Below are positions 13,557-27,407 of a stretch of 64,000 nucleotides of DNA, one piece after another. Positions within the stretch are counted from its first letter, which is position 1. Each line of letters opens with the position of its first letter. Below the pieces are notes generated by a model that made no database searches, was not told the origin of the DNA, and saw only the letters and a list, made by a program, of their open reading frames with translations. A program made the position numbers and the translations under genes. This DNA comes from Vespula vulgaris (taxonomy: Eukaryota; Arthropoda; Insecta; Hymenoptera; Vespidae), in NCBI RefSeq assembly GCF_905475345.1, contig NC_066588.1, forward strand, positions 11,267,473-11,331,472, read 5' to 3'.

Positions 13557-15501
13557 CGTACATACATAACATATCAACACACATTCTTCACAAACTCTCT
13601 CTTTCTTTCTCTCTCTCTCTCACATACATATACACACATTCTCTCTCTCTTTCTCTCTCTCCCTTTCTAAACATATCTCATTTGCTTTTACTCGCAGCAG
13701 GCTTTCGGTATTATTAAGACAACATACACGATAGTTTACGAAGTATTGCTTTTTCCTTAGTCGCGTGCCGACACCCGTTTTCTTTCCACTTGCGAAGACT
13801 ATATCTTCGCCAGAGGAAATAGGAAATAGGGGCCGTGCGTAACAATAATAAATTTCGCTTCCTTCCTACGCGAGATCGTCGTCGTCAAGGTTCGATTCCT
13901 TCAATTCCGAGCGAGAAGAAGAGGGGAGGCACGGGATAGTCCCGCAAATTTTGAAAATATCTCCTGGAACTCGCTCCTCGTCGACAGTTTAGCGCAAGCG
14001 CGAAGGAAGCAACGTGCTTAAGCGTAAAGTTTAACTCGATTACAGGGCTTTTTATTTATTTATTTATTTTTTTTTTTTCATCTTTTCTTTTCTTTTTTAA
14101 ACGTCTTGTCGATTTTCTATTTGTTATCTTCTTTCTCTTTTTCTCTTTCTTTCTTTCTTTCTTTCTTTCGCTCTTTTTCTCTCTCTCTCTCTCTCTCTCT
14201 TTCATTTTACCTCTCCTGCGTTTTACCTATAGTTTCGCGCAATACGCGAAGTGTACACGTAGAATACTTTGTTCTTTTTTTTTACGAGCCTTTTCGCGTA
14301 CAACAGATTTTTTCGCTACTATTTCTTTTCTTTTCTTTTTTTTTTTGGTTGCTTTTTGTCCCTTTTCTTTTCTCTTTTACCTTCTTTTGCTTTTGCCTCT
14401 TTTCTCTTTTTTTTTCTTGTTTCTCCTTTAATAACCATTATCGTTATTATTATTTCTATTATTTTTTAGTATTATTATCTATTATATTTGTTATATTCCG
14501 CCGGGTTTTTGAAAAAAATTGTTATAAAAAGAGGAAGTAATAAAACAATTGGGAAAAGAAAACGAAAAGGCGCGAAGACGCGAATTTCAATGGTGCCAGC
14601 GAAATTAGAGAAAAGAATTTACCGGTTGGAAATGTTAAATTAAATTCGGCAAACGTCGTTTAAAATAAGAACAATCGTAAAGAGAAGAGAGAATTAGAAT
14701 TTGAATCACAGTTCGTCGCGCGTGTGTCGTTTCGTTTAGCAATAATAGAATCTATGGGTGTATATTATATTCACGTCGGATTTAGACAAATAGATAAAGA
14801 AGAATCAATCAATGGAAACAATGAATTTCATATAAGAGCGACGGAAAATCACGACGACGCGATACAACGGGGCTTGCAAACTCGATAAAATAGAGATCTT
14901 TGGAGCGTCGTAAAAAGTAAAATGTCTTTTCTTTCTTTTTTTTTTTTTTTTTTTTCTTAAGGTTTATTTTATTTAAAGAGATAGAAGTTTACACTTCTCG
15001 GGTCTCGAGTCGTACGTGATTTCTCGTCGTTTCATATGTTATTTTCTTCTTTCTTCTTCTTTCCCTTACTTTTTCCTTTCCCTTCATTTCTTTTCGTTTC
15101 GCTACTTTTTTTTTCTTTTTTTTTTTGAGAAAATGCAAAAGATATTCTGCCGGCACATTCTGTCTATGCACAACGGATATGTACAATGTAAATCTCTGTA
15201 TAAGGGTCATTAGGCATACTCTTTTTTTCATTTTCTTTCTTCGCTTTTTTTTTTTCGTTTTTCTTTTTTCTTTTTTCTTTTTCCTCTTTTTTTTTTTATT
15301 TATTTTAAATTGCTCACTAAATCTCCTCATCACACGTCGTTAACTCGTTCAACTAGTTACGTACGCTGCAGTTATGATTATGTATACTTTTTCTTTTTTT
15401 TTTTTTTTATTCTTTTAATTTATTATACACCTACGTGGAACACAACGTGGTTGAGCGACCGTGGCACACTCGCACACGTTGCTTCTCTTTTTCTCTCTGT
15501 C

Positions 15502-15541
<40 letters not shown>

Positions 15542-17493
15542 TCCCTCCCTTTCTCTATTATAATTATACGTATGCAGTTATATTTTTTTATGTTTTCTTT
15601 ACTTTCTATGCTCAGTTACTTCATTTGATCCAAACCACGGACTTCGATCTACATTTTTTTTTATTTTCTTTTTTACTTCATTACTCGATACTGATAAACA
15701 CCGACAATGTTCAACTATATCTTTTACAAAGTATGTTTATTTTTTTTTTATATTTTTATTTTTATCCTTTTTTTTTTATTTGGGGGACCAGGACAGGACA
15801 GTGGATGAGTCGTACTTTTATTTATTTATCTTTTCTTTCTTTTTTTTTTCAATGAAGTATTATTCGCGAGGGTTTGAACGAGGGAGAATGTTGTATTATA
15901 TTATCATGGGGGGAAAAAGGGAGGACGATCCCACAGACACACGGTGGCTACACAGGACCTCTTCGACGACACAATTCAAAAAATAATTTCTCATTTTTAG
16001 TAGAAAGATAGGCGGGGCATTTTCGTACAATAGTAATATTACCGTTATCATATCTTTCGTTATTACTATCCTTATTATTCTTATTACTCTTATCCTCATT
16101 ATTCTTACTATTATCGTGTTATTATTCTTATCGTTATTATTATTATTTCATTATTTATTAGCGTTATTTCTCTCGTGGACAATATCATTTCAACCGTGTT
16201 TATTCCTCCCCTATACATGCCGAAGAGAAGGGGAAATTTAATCGTTAAAAACGATCTCTTCCCTTTTACTCGCGACACGCGAACGCGTCCCCGTTATCTA
16301 TCGAACTATTTACACGTGTCTACCGACATATCGAGTGAAAACACCTCTTTAGCACACTTCGCGTAACGTTTAAACGGCACGACAGCACGCGTGACGGCTT
16401 ACGGATTAGTCTGATTTAAATCGTTCTTTTCGAAATTACCGACTCCCTCTCTCCCTCTCTCTCTTTCTCTATTTCTCTCTATTTCCGTATATATCTGTAC
16501 CTGTATCTTTCTTTCTCTATTATACTTCCGTTCCGTCACTATATCCGTCGCAACGTTTTCTGCCACGCATCATTTTATTCCTCTTTTTACCCAGTCGCGT
16601 TCTTGGCGCGAATACATATAAAAAAGCATTTTTTTTCTTTATTTTTTATTTTTTTTTTTTATCGACAGTTCTATCCCGGTTATTAACCGAGAGTTTCGCG
16701 TTCAATATATATATGTTCATATGTATATTATCTACATTTACCATTAATCGATTAGCTTTTATGTACAATTGCTCGCGTCTGTCTCTCTTCCCCCTCTCTC
16801 TCTCTCTCTCTCTCTCTTTCTTTAATACACATAATTACGTCATGTTAAAAATATTCGACGTAAGAAAGTACGCCAATGTATTTCTTTCTTATTTTCGTCT
16901 TCATCCCATATACTCCACGATTATTTATCTTCGGACGAACACGATACGTCTCTCTCGATAATCAAACGTCGAAACGCCATGTAGTACTCGTATGTCAGAT
17001 GTAGAGATCCCCATATGTGTGATGACACATAGGATACGTTCGATAACTCCCGTGTTGGATGATCGACGTTCCGACGAATTTGCGAGACGACCTTCTTCTT
17101 CTTCTTCTTCCTCTTCTTTTTCTTCTTCCTGCTTCTTCTTCTTCTTCTTCTTCTTCTTCTTCTTTCTCTTATTCTTCCTTTCCTCGCCCTCTCTTTATCA
17201 CGCACTCGTTTCTCTAAGATATTCATTCGTCACGGACGGCACCTTGAAAGTATATGCGTAACACTTCGATCGATTTGAACCTTCTGTTTTGAGATCATAC
17301 TGTATACAACAATTATCCGAAGTCTCTTTTTTCAATTCTATTCGTTTCACTTCCATTAGTATCCCCCCCCTCCCCCAATTAAGAAACGAACATGTCAACA
17401 GCAACGAGAAGAGAATAATCGTATAAAGAATACAAATTTAACGTGTTTCCTTTTACCCGGGATTTAATATTTAACCCGATTTAGTTGACACGT

Positions 17494-17499
17494 TTTATT
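17494..17499 (-). terminator. First candidate poly(A) signal after teneurin stop
   Basis: The plus-strand TTTATT (minus AATAAA) lies about 340 nt beyond the stop codon. Several other AATAAA hexamers occur further downstream (for example near 15775 and 14050-14070), so the site actually used is unknown. Confidence 0.25.
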
Positions 17500-17595
17500 G
17501 GACGCGGAGCGAACGATCAAGAGAGATTATACTATTTTCAAATTTCCCGCCTTCCCTTTGCCTCACCGTAGCACTCTCCCTGAAATTTTATTTCT

Positions 17596-17638
<43 letters not shown>

Positions 17639-17840
17639 ATCCCTCAAATTTCCCTATCCCATTCACTACCTACGTTCGTTATTATACTCTCCTTGTTGAG
17701 TGCGTTGAGAAGAGATAGCGAGAAAGATAAATTATCTTTGTTTATTTTCTTCTTGCCACACATTCTTTTCACCACGAGATTCACGCGGGCACGCGAATCA
17801 AGTCCCAAAAGATCTCCCGAGCTCGCGTTGTCCTCTCGAA

Positions 17841-19329
17841 TCACGAGTCGTGTCTATGGCTTCTGCTACGTCTGTTACCGCTCTTTCGTCTTTTCCTTTT
17901 GGTATCCCTGGTGAACGCTACGTTACCAGGATCGTCGGCTAATTGAGGATACCTATGGACACTGTGAATGTCGACACCTTCGTAACCATCGACGGTACCA
18001 CGATTTAAAAGCTCGTCTTTCTCTTCTTTCGACCAGTCCCCTCTACCTTGGAAACCAGCCATTACCAATTGCTTTTCTATCTCCCAGGCTCTTTCGACTG
18101 CTCGTTTGTGAGCGTGTTTCAATATCCTGTGCCTTTCTTGTTCCGGATCAGCGCCATATTTTATAACGACAGCTGCGTCTGGATTATGAAGTCTCAATTC
18201 TTTCCAAGTTCCTGCTCCATGCTCGGTCGTTTCGTGAGTAGAAACGTTGAACATACCACCAAGCCGTTGTAGTTCTTCCATGTCGTCTCTGATCTTCAAA
18301 GCGTTGTCCTTGACAAAGTAGAAGACGTCCTGATCGTGTACGCTGAAGTGGAGAGGCAAGAAGTAAGAATTGTTGAAGACCGAAGTCACCACGTCCTGGA
18401 CAACCGTGTTAACACCGTCCACAACGCTCACCAATGCTCTACCACCGACTCTTGAAACGAGTATCCCTTCTCCAAACACCGCACGACGATGTGCTACTCT
18501 TGGAAGAAGATTTCTCGTCTTAGGTTCCAACTTTAACAAAGGCTTTGGTACAAATCCTAAATCGGAGAATTTCTCGTGGACACGATTGACGATACACTGT
18601 AACCCTGACATCACACCGAAGTCAGGTGTTAATTGCGGAGACGTGATCGTTGCGCTTGGTTGATAAACCATCTGCTTCGTGTACTCAGAACCTAGCATCG
18701 AAGAGATATCGTAGCCGTAAAGTTTAAGCCAGCTTGCCAAGTCCGTCATGTATTCGACGTTCTGTTTGAAATTGATCGGATCGTTGTTACGGAAACGATA
18801 AATGAAGATGTCCGTTGGCGTTGTTAGCTCGTTCGCCATTTGTTCCCAGGCAGGTGTCATCCATTGTCCGACGGTTGGATCGTACAGTCTCTTGTTTAGA
18901 TAAATCAATTTCGTGTTTGGATCGAACAGACCTCCATGAAAATCGATGGGCAAGTAAAAGTCAGGGTTGGTGTCTTTGATGATTTTACCGAAAGGTGTAC
19001 GACGCATTTCTTTGATAAGATTTCCATTGGTATCGAAAAGAGCCAACGGTGAACCGTTCTGATCGGTTGCCACGTAAAACCTTTGTTCGGAGGTTTCGAC
19101 CGTCATTAAGAAGTCACGTTGATCGTAGAGGAATCGGAATGTTTTAGACGATTTTGGGAAGTGTACGTGCGTTATCAAATCCGGGGTCTTTGGATTAGCG
19201 TAGAAGAATTGAGTAATATTCTCTCGGTCGTCGTTCCAAGATACCAATCTTCCACGATCATCGTAAAAGTACCAGATCTGGAACTTCTTGTGTTCCGATG
19301 CGTGAATAAGTTGTCCCCTAGAGTTGTAC
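17841..19329 (-). CDS. Ten-m: Ten-m last exon: RHS core and Tox-GHH/TCAP-like C-terminus
   Basis: Begins YNSRGQLIH and carries the RHS-associated core (RTPFGKIIKDTNPDFYLPID, then RLYDPTVGQWMTP), followed by LLPRVAHRRAVFGEGIL and DPEQERHRILKHAHKRAVER. The end GVDIHSVHRYPQLADDPGNV belongs to the Tox-GHH fold that animal teneurins share with bacterial polymorphic toxins; in animals it is an extracellular ligand-binding or TCAP peptide region, not a known active toxin. The last residues are very basic (KRKRRK, then Arg/Ser/His-rich). Stop TGA at 17841-17843. Confidence 0.95.
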
Positions 19330-22300
19330 CTGTTCGAACGATAGAAATGTTAGAACGTAATAAAATTTTATATAACGAATAAACGATTATTACACACGTA
19401 TACGTTTTGAGGGACCTACCTATATTTGTGCTCTCCTCGAATAACCACGAATCCTCGGCCATCGTAAGAATTAAATTCTACGTCGCCATATTGAACCACT
19501 CGATCTCCGCTATCATAACCTAATACAATCTTTTCGCTATGTTCGGTTACACCAACTATATTGCCGTTCTCATCGTATGCGTATTGCCAGTTATTATCCG
19601 TATCTGCTACCTCGAGTACGTGACTATCAGCGTTATACGTGATCTTATCCATTCTAGACCATTCCTTCTTTTCCATGGACTCCTTACCGATCATCAGTTT
19701 TCTCATCTTGATACGATTTCTATTATCATATTCCAATTCCATTCTGAATACGTCCAAAGAACGAATGTTCATCAGAACGGTCTTAACACGACCATGTTCA
19801 TCATAATCAGTGACAGTGAAAAACTGCTTGCTACTATCTTGCATGACCGATCTATTGAACACGTTTCTATAGATTCTGAGGTCACCGACACCCTCCAATA
19901 CACCAAGGTTCTGATTGTACTTCAATCGTAATTGCGGAAGTTGTTTTCCGTTGATGTCGACCTCGATACCAGATATCCGTGCATTTCCGTCGTATTGGTA
20001 TCGATAATGCGCGTTGTCCATACCACTCTTACTTCCGAATTTGATCTTCTCGTCTTTGACAATTCCCGCGTGATATTTGTACTCGATACGCATTTCGAAG
20101 TTTGGCTCGTTGATGTCGATGCTACGAACCAGGCTGGTCGTTTCTTGATACGTGTAATGTATAGAAGACAAGCCTGAAATTATAGGTTATGTGATTTCTT
20201 TGCTTTCCTTTTTTGATCTCGACGTTTTCTTTTCTTCCATAGCGTTTTCATTTTTACGAATATATAATATTAAACTTACCTGCCAAAGTGGTTTCCAATT
20301 TTCCGGTGTGATCGTAAACGTATGCGACTTTACCGCTCTGATGTGGATAAACCTTAGCAAGTATCTGTCCATCGTCGTTGTATAGAATTTCATAGGGATG
20401 TCGATTCATAGGAGAATAATATTGATACTTGTAGAATCCGAGAGATGTTTGAAGAGAGAACGCATGAATATGTCCTCGAGGTGTTGTAAGAGATTGTAGA
20501 GCACCAGCCTCATCGTATTGTAACAAGTAATCACTTCCACGTGGAGTAGTAACCTTCAATGGCAAACTACTGAACATATCTTTGAAGGCATAGATCATAG
20601 ACGTTCCATCGCTGTACTTAATTTCGTATAATCGGCCAGCTCTGTCGAAACCATAAGTCTCACTTATGTCTCCCCAGGTCCAACTAGTTAGCCTGCTAAA
20701 TCGATCGTATTCGAGTTCAACGCCAGCAAATATCCCATTTCTGGGGCCCCATTTCAATGGTCTTGCAGTTCTGTCGTACGTTATGTTTAATAGCTCTACT
20801 CGATCATCCATGAAAACGGCCACGGTGTTCGTCTCTCTGTCGTATTCTAAAGATAACAAGATCTCACCGTTAACTCGAAGTTTGCGGCCAACTTGTGCTA
20901 CTGCTTTCGAATTGCCACGGTTTTTGTTTCCTTGGACCTTCCTAAGGAAGTAACGCCATTCGAACCTATTGGCCAAATCGCCTGCGATTTCGGTTCTTTG
21001 TTTCGCAAGTACTGGATAACTTTCGCCAAGAAGTGGTTCTATTTCAGCGAGGATCGAATAAGGCATCGTGTCCGTGCTAACTGTATGAGCCCAAGGTGTA
21101 ACCATACCGACGGAACCATCAGGAAGAACTGTCGTTCTTTGTTCGGCCTCGCCAACCTTCGTTACAACCGAGGAACCTTTGATCAGCATAGAAACGGGCT
21201 TTCTGTTATTTTGTCCAATTTTAACGATGGCTCCTTTCAAGCTGAGATCAAACGTCAGACTGATCATTTTACCGGTAGGAGTAACAACGCTTGTTAATCT
21301 ACCAAACTCGTCGTAATCGTAGACGTAACCACGTCCCGTGCTGTCCAACTTGTTAGCTAGGAGTCCAGTTGGCCCGTGATAATTGAACGTCACGTTGTAA
21401 TTATCCGGTGTACTGAATTCGTGCAACATCCACATTCTAGTCATTCGGAGTCTACACTTTTGCCCTTTGGTATTCTCAATGGAAGTTACTTGATTACTAT
21501 AGTCACGTAAGAGGAAGACTTTATTGCCAGCCGCATCCGTGACAGTGCTGAGCTTGCCGTTACTGCTATTGACGTTGTAAGTGAAAAGATAGACCGTTTC
21601 ACCCGTTAAAATATTTTTCGTAGCTATGTGCTGACCGAATCTATTGAAGACGTAAATCTCTTGCGTATCTGGCGAATAAATCTCGTATTCTCTGGCGTCA
21701 CTCGCATCTGGTATACTTGCCATGACAGAGCGTATTCTATAATTGGCTTGATCGCCGATGTGTACGACACCGTCAGGTGAAACCGCAACGGACGATATCG
21801 TATTGAATTTCGCAGTGGACGCTAAATAATGATCAGCTTCGAAACAATCGCAGCCACGTTCGAGGCAATTGCATTTGGATTCGGCACCGGCGTAAGGCGA
21901 GATTTTACCATCCGTGCCGATAACTCTCACGCGATTTATTCGCTGGGAATCGCTCTCAGCGATGTATAGATTTCCCGATGGGCCAAAGGCAATACTTTGA
22001 GGCATCACCAAAGTAGCATGAGTGGCTAGCTCGGTGTCGAAGGATGACAATGGCGAGGCACAATGTAACGGACGACCTGCTACGACTTTCACACGACCAT
22101 CTGGTGCCAGTTGAAGTACCATGTGATCATCGACCATGTGTAAAGAATTATCGAGTGGATTGATAGCTAATTCCGTTGGCCAACGAAGATGAACCTCCTC
22201 GACGTTTAATGTACCTTCGCAAGGAATCGGTTTCCATTGGGCTTTGTGCATGTGATTACCGATTACTGTCGTGATGATTCCATCTCTGTCTACCATTCTG

Positions 22301-24131
22301 ATATTTGTACCATCGGCAAAATAGAGGACGTTGTCTATCGAGACAGCGACTCCTTTCGGATAAGCCAACTTCGCGTCTCTTGCCAATGCACCATCTCCGC
22401 AATGTGCTTCGTCACCTGGAAGACAACGCTCTCCAGATCCAACTACGGTTTCCCAATTGTGATCAGGATCGGTGTAGTCGTTCGTATCGCGTACACGAAG
22501 AATTTGATGAGATTCTGGATCCGAAATGTAAAGGGAACCGTCGAGCGGACTTATAGCGATGTGATATCGATAGGACACTCTGGTAGCACTGTAAGAAAGA
22601 TATTTATATTTAGAATATATCGTATTTCATTTGTTTATCGCGTGACCAACCCATTCCGCGATCAGAATATATTACTATACTTACTTTAGTCGAACAATGG
22701 TCCTGACAGTTCCATCTACCAGGATCTTCCTAACCAAATTAAAGTCACCAACGAAAATGGATCCGTCTGGTGCGGTGGCAAGAGCAACTGGTGCGAGTAA
22801 ACGTTGCTTCGATGCTTGTCCATCGCAATCGTAACAATCTAAAGGTCGCTGATGACCGTCACCCATCGATGTAAGAATGACTCTAGGCTTGTGCTTCAAA
22901 TATATATTGGAACCATCTCCCTTTTGTAAAATACCTTCGTGGAAGTTATATCTATGATGAATATCGAGATTCCAACCGCCAACGTCAGAGATTGCCATGT
23001 CGTAGCCGCTGAGTTTAGTGGTTTGAACATCCCAGATGATGTCTTTGCAATCGTTATACTCGTAACCAACCTTAACCATCGCTGTCGTAACGCCGTAAAC
23101 GCGTTGGCGATAAACGTTCAATCGATTCCAAGCGTACGTGAACTTGATCACCGGATCAGCTTCGAACGTCCTCTCGTAAAGTATTCCTTCGATCGAAATC
23201 CTTAGATGGACTAGACTGAGCGTGGGTGGTATCGTTTCCGGCGTCAATTGCACTTGTATCGTCGACAAATAACCTCCAACTCTCGAACTATGATACACAA
23301 GATTCAAACCCGTTCCAGGTATTTGCAAACTCTCCTGAATGGCCTGGTATTCCGCCAAAATGGCGCTTTTATCAGGACAGGCACCTTGAAAGCCCTGTTT
23401 CCACGTTGCCAGGACAAGAGGTTTCATCAAGTCGTAGTCGTGGGCTGCGCAAGCGTGTGGCACGTGAACCGGTGCTTTCTCCTCAGCCGTGCTCATTACT
23501 ATTTTGTCGATTATCACGACCTGGGAAGGGAACCGAGAAAAATGATAAGAATAAATTTACATCCGATTAGGCACTCACGATTGGTGGTAACCCTCGTTGA
23601 AACTCTTTTCATTTCCGCTTACTTACCTCATTCCATGGGACGAAGACGATGTGACTCTGCGGCTTGAAAGGTGACCTGCCAAACTGCAAGGTCACTGCAC
23701 CACCTCCGTTCACCAGTAGATCGAACCAACCGTCGTCTCTTGTCAGGGTAAAGCCTTCTAAAGGTGTACTCGTGCTAACACGTACTCCCATTAGTCCGGT
23801 ACCAAGGTGCGTGACAACTCGACCACGTATTACGGCGGACCGACTGTCAGAGAATAATAATGTTAACGATTTACGAAACTCGCCTATCCACGAGAAACGG
23901 TCAAACTAATGTGATTACTCTTCCAAAGTGCTTCGTTGTACACTACCATTAAAGCATGACTCTATGATCTAAATCTAAATTTCAAATCTACGACAGTACT
24001 TTACTTTTCATCTTCTTCTTGCTTCCTTTCTTTTTTTTCTTTCTTTTTTTTTTTTTTTTAATTCTTTTTATTAATTTTTTCCCCCATTCTCGTTTTCTTT
24101 TTTTTTTCTTCTGTTTTTCTTTTCTCGTTTT

Positions 24132-24163
<32 letters not shown>

Positions 24164-24577
24164 CAGAATCATTCCTTTCGAGTGAATACGTGATTGATAC
24201 AGGGGACGTTGTTAGGACTCTGTCGCTGTTTCTTCTTTGATCGGATGTATATGAGAATGTAATATATATATATATATTGATATCGAATAAAAAAAAAAAA
24301 AAACAAGGAAAAGAAGAAGAAAAGAAAAAAGAAATCAGAATGTTATTTTGAGCAACGACAAGGTCCTTAACGCGAAATCGTTAAAATATTTCCGTGCACA
24401 TCGCGCAATGCAGTAAACACTCGACTCGATTCTTACGAATTCCAATACAATAATGATAGTAATACTAATGTAGTATATACTCTTATAATCTTCTTGCTTG
24501 TCGGTGCTATAGAGGAACGATTTAAAGGGTGTGTAATTTCTAAAGGTAGCGAGAGAGAAAAAAAGAGAAAAAGAGAG

Positions 24578-24619
<42 letters not shown>

Positions 24620-24941
24620 GTAGAAAAGAAAAAAAGAAAAAATATAAAAAGAAAAGATAGAAAAAAATGTAAATATATATATATATATGTAAAAAGTAAC
24701 TCTCGCAGGTCTTTCGGTCGAAAATTTAGAGATTGCGTGCACAAGGGTCTCTAAGAAATTTCATCTTCGCTGTGTCACGAATATTGCGATTTCTACGCGA
24801 GTTGCAAGAATCGAGTAGAACGAGACAGCGATGTGTCGACGGCGGCCATTTTTGTTCTTTTACTTTTTTCATTTTTTTTATTTTTTTTTTTTTTTGATGT
24901 CGTACCTCTTCGGCACTGAATGAAGAAAGACAGAAAGAGAG

Positions 24942-25008
<67 letters not shown>

Positions 25009-26199
25009 GAGAAAGAGAGAAAGAGATACTTCGAAGTCTGCATACCACGTTATATATTTCTCGAATATATTTATCATATATATTTACAAATACACACATA
25101 CATGTACACGCACACACCAGACACACAAACTTACACTTGCACACGCACGTACATACATTTATACGAGTAACATAAAGTTGGAAGCTCAACGAAAAAGGCA
25201 CGAAACACAACGTAGGAATATTAAGGTAACTGAACCATGCAACGAGATAGAGTGTATATATATATAACAATAGGATACAAAGGGTAGAGGGTTGGTCCTT
25301 TAACATGTGAACTTGGAACGATCGCACTCGTCTATGCATTCTCGGACGATCGTAGAAAACAGAGAGATGATCGTTCATACTTCTCTAGGACGTTTGACAT
25401 AAAATTGTAAATGTTCGTTCGAGCGAGAGATTTCGCGAGTGCGATCATTCTCTCTCTTGATCGGATGCAGGATGTATATACATATGTATACATACGAGAT
25501 ACGAAATGCACAAAAATATTCGTCAAACAGGAACAGCTACTATACCGCTTAACGCTACGTAATTTTATCTCGCAAAAATAGTTTTCTCCTCGAGTTTGCT
25601 TTTCTCTTTTTTTTTTTTTTTGATTGTGTTTGTCTGTTTGTTTTTTTTTCTTAAATCCCTTCTTAATCTTTTCTTTCCTTCTATCTTTTCGTTTCTTTTT
25701 GTCTTTTGCTTTTTCGTCTTGTTTTTTTGTCTTTTATTCTTTCCTTTTTTACTTTTTTATTTTTATTTTTTTGGCAAATCATTTCCCTTTCCCTTTCCTT
25801 TCTTTTTTTTAAATATTTTGTCGCATTCGTTTCTTTCACCATACATTTCTTATTCCGCGCGCGTATGTGTCTTTTCTTTCGTTTACGTTCCATCTTTTTT
25901 CTTTCTCTTTTTTTTCTTTTCTATTTCCTTCTTTTTTTTTTTCTTTTATTTCTCAAGCATCTTCCCGCCTTATCCCTTCTTTTCGACGTGACTTTTTCTT
26001 ACCTTGTGTTGAAGTGATTCCAGAACATACTGACCGAGCAGCACGGATAAAACAGATCCCAGTTAAAATGATGTGATATTAAAGGTGGGAGGAGAGTAGA
26101 TAGAACGAGAGAGTGATTGAGAAAGGAGAAGGAAAGAGATAGAGACAGGGAGGGAACGAAAGAGAGAGAGAGAGAGAGAGATAGCGTATGAGAGAACGT

Positions 26200-26245
<46 letters not shown>

Positions 26246-27083
26246 TAGGACGAGGAATTTATACAGAAGGATGTTGAACTATGAACTGTCATATGGAAGG
26301 ATATTTATCGTAAAGGATTTCGATACTTTCCGATCGTAACGATGATTTTCGTTTGCAGAGCGATTAAGAAAAAAAGGCGGTATAATTTTTTTCTTCCCCC
26401 ACCTTCACCCTCATCCCCCCATCTCCAGTTCCACCCTTCAGAATCCACCTACCCACCCTCTCCCAAGCCCACGTTCCCATCCCTTCTTCTTTTAAATATT
26501 TACTATCGTAGAAACGTAGAAAAAGCTCGAGATATTGAGTATGGAAACATTCACATTCACACGAGCTTTGCTCGGACGGACATGACGACGATAAAAAGGA
26601 ATAACTTCGACATTATATCGATGAGTCGAGATTTTTTTAAGGAACGACAACGTTTGGCAAAGGATTATTATTCGTTCGGATATAGGAATAGAAAAAAGAG
26701 AGATAGATGGAAGTATGAGTGATAGTGTGGAGATGAATAATGGACGATTTATTAATTTTATTAGATAACATTATTCATGAATCTATTGATAATATATGTG
26801 TATATATATATATAAATTTTTCTCTTCTTTTTTTTTATTTATATATACATATTTCATAGAAGAGCGACTCTGAGCGATAATTTAACAAAAAAATGCAACG
26901 ACATAATTTTCCTTTTACGAAATTCTTTTCACGTTTTTAACAAGTAAAATTATGGCCGTGCTATTAATAGATTCGCAAATATTCTTCGTGATAAAATTAA
27001 TGAATCGCTCGATATGTAGTAGTATTAATAGTAGTAGTAGTAGGAAGAGGATGAGAAGGTGAGAGAGAGAGAGAAAGAAAGAG

Positions 27084-27132
<49 letters not shown>

Positions 27133-27298
27133 AGGAATGGAAATAGAAAGAGATGTAGGGTTGGTGCAGGTCACACGCTCGCGCACACGTACGTACAAAA
27201 CATATGTATAAAACTGTTGGGATGTGATTTCACACGGGTCACAACAACGCAGAATATCATATCTATGTATAAGTTTTTTCGTGTCTGTATTGTTTAAA

Positions 27299-27352
<54 letters not shown>

Positions 27353-27374
27353 GTATATATATAGAGCATATATT

Positions 27375-27407
<33 letters not shown>

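Larger units (their letters stand above)
11401..17840 (-). other. Probable teneurin 3' UTR / downstream flank, simple-repeat rich
   Basis: This 6.4-kb block directly follows the teneurin stop codon (minus sense) and has no coding similarity. It contains many poly-T and CT tracts (for example near 13170-13200, 14150-14200, 15490-15540, 16790-16820, 17600-17635), a (TTC)n tract at about 17095-17163 and TA runs near 12000-12100. CG-containing unique sequence is interspersed. A long 3' UTR is plausible, but its end cannot be set from sequence alone. Confidence 0.4.

Noticed and set aside
13889..13899. tRNA B-box match (GGTTCGATTCC)
   Set aside because: The T-stem pairs only partly, and no acceptor stem or A box is found at the proper distance.
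18700..19000. RHS/Tox-GHH region as a sign of bacterial contamination or recent transfer
   Set aside because: This architecture is native to all animal teneurins and is spliced in phase with the rest of the gene.
20191..23667. Plus-strand frames opposite the large Ten-m exons
   Set aside because: Antisense shadows of conserved coding sequence with no family similarity.
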